DNA of 35,048 bases from Okeania sp. SIO2C9 (GTDB lineage: Bacteria > Cyanobacteriota > Cyanobacteriia > Cyanobacteriales > Microcoleaceae): the NCBI RefSeq assembly GCF_010672455.1, contig NZ_JAAHGO010000063.1, positions 1 to 35,048 on the forward strand, written 5' to 3'. Every line of letters starts with the position of its first letter. Within the stretch, counting starts at the first letter, position 1. The notes under the pieces are model-generated. The model was given only the letters and a program-made list of their open reading frames with translations. It was not told the origin of the DNA and made no database searches. The position numbers and the translations under genes were made by a program. Positions 33,366-35,048 of this stretch are shown in pieces.

Positions 33366-34727
33366 ATGGGTTGGCAAATAGTCTTAATTCCATTGATTTT
33401 TCTAGGTACTCTAATTCTTGTATTTTGGCAGCCAAAAGGTTTAGATATAGGTTTCAGTGCAATGATAGGAGCCTGCCTAACACTCACAACTGGTCTAGTT
33501 TCTCTAGCAAATCTACCTACATTGATTTGGGCAATTTTAGTAAATACTACCTTTACCTTACTAGCTTTAATAACTATTAGTTGGATATTGCAACAAAAGG
33601 GAGTTTTTCGTTGGTTCGGATTTCATATTGCTAATTGGAATCTGGGTAGCGGTAAACTTTTATTTGTCACACTGCTAATATTAGTAGCTCTAGTTAGTGC
33701 TATTTTCGCTAACTATGGTAGTACCTTATTATTTCTACCAATAGTAATTGAAGTTCTAATTTTACTCAAGTTTACCCCTAAAGAAATTATCCCATTTCTG
33801 ATAGCTTGTGGCTTAGTTGCTGACATCAGTAGTCTACCATTTTCTATCAGTAATTCAGTCAATTATATTGCTACTACTACATACAATATTTCTTTTGGTA
33901 GTTATATAATGATAATGCTACCTGTTAGTTTCGTGACAATTGCTGCCAGTATTGTTGTTTTGTTGTTTTACTTTTGGTCTGATATTCCTAGGAAATATAA
34001 AAAATTTAGATTCAGAAAAAATTATCTAGAAAGAGCATTACCAGCAGCTAGTATAGAACCAAAAATTAGTCTGAAACTTGCGGATAAAAGTCAAAAGAAG
34101 CAGAATTTATACCTACAATCAGAAGAATTACTTGAGAGTGAAGAAAGTCACAAAATTTCAGTTAATAGTTTGCAGAATAATTATCGATTCCAAGATTTAA
34201 TTTCTCAAACTAAATTTTTAACAAATTACTGTTTTTCTCTCTTTAAATTGATATTTTATCCTTTCCTGCCAGTGATTTTATTTATCTGGGCAATGTACAT
34301 AATAGTTTTTGGTCTGAGTAACTATGGTTTAACAGATGTAATTAAATCTCTGTTAGTTCAAATCTCTGGATGGGGATTTTCTCTAGCTATTATTGCTACT
34401 GGTTTTTTATCTGCATTTATTAGCGCAGTCTGTAATAATTTACCATCTTCTTTGATTAACATATTGACAATTCAAACTGCACCAATAATAGATTCTAATA
34501 TTTCAGAAGCAATGGTTTATGCTACTATTATTGGCTGTGTTGTTGGTGCTAAAATCACCCCGATTGGTAGTCTATCTACTCTATGTTGGTTTTATATGAT
34601 CAAGCGACATGGTTTTCAAATTAGTTGGAAAAATTACTGTGGTATTAGTTTAGCTATAATTTTACCTATTTTATTTATTAGTCTTTTGAGTTTAATTATT
34701 TGGTTGCCAGGAATGCAAATTAATTAA
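33366..34727 (+). CDS. ArsB/NhaD-type membrane transporter
   Basis: A 453-residue inner-membrane protein with about 10-12 hydrophobic segments, of the ion transporter superfamily that includes ArsB arsenite pumps. Family landmarks are SAIFANYGSTLLFLPIVIEVL (about 112-132), ADISSLPFSISNSVNYIA (about 155-172), AVCNNLPSSLI and GAKITPIGSLSTLCWFYMIKR. In typical ArsB the first reads FANDGAALILTP, so the acidic Asp is replaced by Tyr here. A long hydrophilic loop (about 205-275) splits the two halves. No arsR, arsC or arsenate gene is adjacent, so an arsenite role is not supported by context; another anion or ion exchange is possible. Confidence 0.75.
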   Translation: MGWQIVLIPLIFLGTLILVFWQPKGLDIGFSAMIGACLTLTTGLVSLANLPTLIWAILVNTTFTLLALITISWILQQKGVFRWFGFHIANWNLGSGKLLFVTLLILVALVSAIFANYGSTLLFLPIVIEVLILLKFTPKEIIPFLIACGLVADISSLPFSISNSVNYIATTTYNISFGSYIMIMLPVSFVTIAASIVVLLFYFWSDIPRKYKKFRFRKNYLERALPAASIEPKISLKLADKSQKKQNLYLQSEELLESEESHKISVNSLQNNYRFQDLISQTKFLTNYCFSLFKLIFYPFLPVILFIWAMYIIVFGLSNYGLTDVIKSLLVQISGWGFSLAIIATGFLSAFISAVCNNLPSSLINILTIQTAPIIDSNISEAMVYATIIGCVVGAKITPIGSLSTLCWFYMIKRHGFQISWKNYCGISLAIILPILFISLLSLIIWLPGMQIN

Positions 34728-35048
34728 ACTCTACTAATGCGTATGTCATTGAAAAATAGAGGAACAGATGGAGGGATGTGGAGATGGGGTGTATTGAAGT
34801 ATTTTCAATTATTGCCTAATTCCCATGTACGACTGTGTATCTCTAAGATTTTGACGCGACTAAATATTCCAACAACAGAGTCACACAAGTATGGGAATAT
34901 TTTTCCACCTTTTTTTCTAGTATTGCACTACGCAAATAGGGCGCGGACATTTATAAATGCTCAAACGAGTGTCAGATATTACTTTTAACTTTTAACTTTT
35001 GACTTTTGACTTGCGCTATATTGCCTAATTCCCACAGTACGACTCCAT
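34728..35048. other. Right-edge non-coding sequence with direct repeats
   Basis: ATTGCCTAATTCCCA...TACGACT occurs twice, at about 34812-34833 and 35019-35045, with a TTTTAAC/TTTTGAC heptamer array before the second (34983-35012). The short open frame here lacks coding character. Confidence 0.45.

Noticed and set aside
34737-34988. Open frame of 83 codons at the right edge
   Set aside because: Low-complexity composition, overlap with dispersed repeats (ATTGCCTAATTCCC...), no ribosome site and no recognisable domain.
1-35048. tRNA, rRNA, tmRNA or 6S RNA genes
   Set aside because: A scan by eye for T-loop sequences and conserved RNA motifs in the spacers found none; a covariance search could still find small RNAs.

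Overview
The window reads as chromosomal DNA from a filamentous, AT-rich cyanobacterium. The grounds are frequent HIP1 octamers (GCGATCGC, e.g. near 343, 1743, 8933, 9889, 15213, 23655 and 28485), short tandem heptamer arrays between genes, and a typical cyanobacterial gene set: OpcA, cyAbrB, a C-terminally Gly-rich RRM protein and cyanobacterial-type PyrR. Large non-coding gaps full of dispersed repeats recall Trichodesmium/Okeania-like genomes, but the genus is inference.

Layout. 1-640: left edge with a decayed IS5-family transposase and repeat fragments. 641-4400: asnS (-), an N5-(carboxyethyl)ornithine-synthase-like dehydrogenase (+), and a NodB-type deacetylase (+) bracketed by a second, partial copy of the dehydrogenase 3' end. 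4675-9543: small conserved cyanobacterial proteins, an anti-sigma-type kinase, an alpha/beta hydrolase, a thioredoxin-like [2Fe-2S] protein, a CBS-pair protein and a HEAT-repeat protein. 9983-10201: a small conserved protein.

10339-21297 is the core region. It holds fbp, tal, zwf and opcA in the order known from Nostoc/Anabaena (fructose-1,6-bisphosphatase, transaldolase, glucose-6-phosphate dehydrogenase and its assembly/activator protein). Here the order is interrupted by three unrelated TnpB-only elements: a broken one upstream of fbp, a TnpB with an atypical RuvC-II site and no zinc finger between fbp and tal, and a fully intact TnpB with a recognisable omega-RNA-like right end between tal and zwf. 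No TnpA is present for any of them.

21905-34727: pyrR, cbiB and an Rrf2 regulator (-), cyAbrB (+), a MoxR ATPase, an RRM RNA-binding protein, ribF and a metallo-beta-lactamase-fold hydrolase (-), then a phosphodiester-glycosidase-like protein and an ArsB-like membrane transporter (+).

The most notable non-gene signal is a layered repeat system. A composite repeat of about 110-170 bp (four copies, plus two of a related type) starts with a segment that also precedes the intact tnpB and usually ends in a TGATAAC heptamer array. A 28-nt palindrome has inserted into one tnpB and broken its frame. An ATATCATGTCCGG repeat supplies the last codons and stop of cbiB. The repeats look like non-autonomous mobile DNA, some of it related to the TnpB element ends. 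No tRNA, rRNA or CRISPR array was seen.
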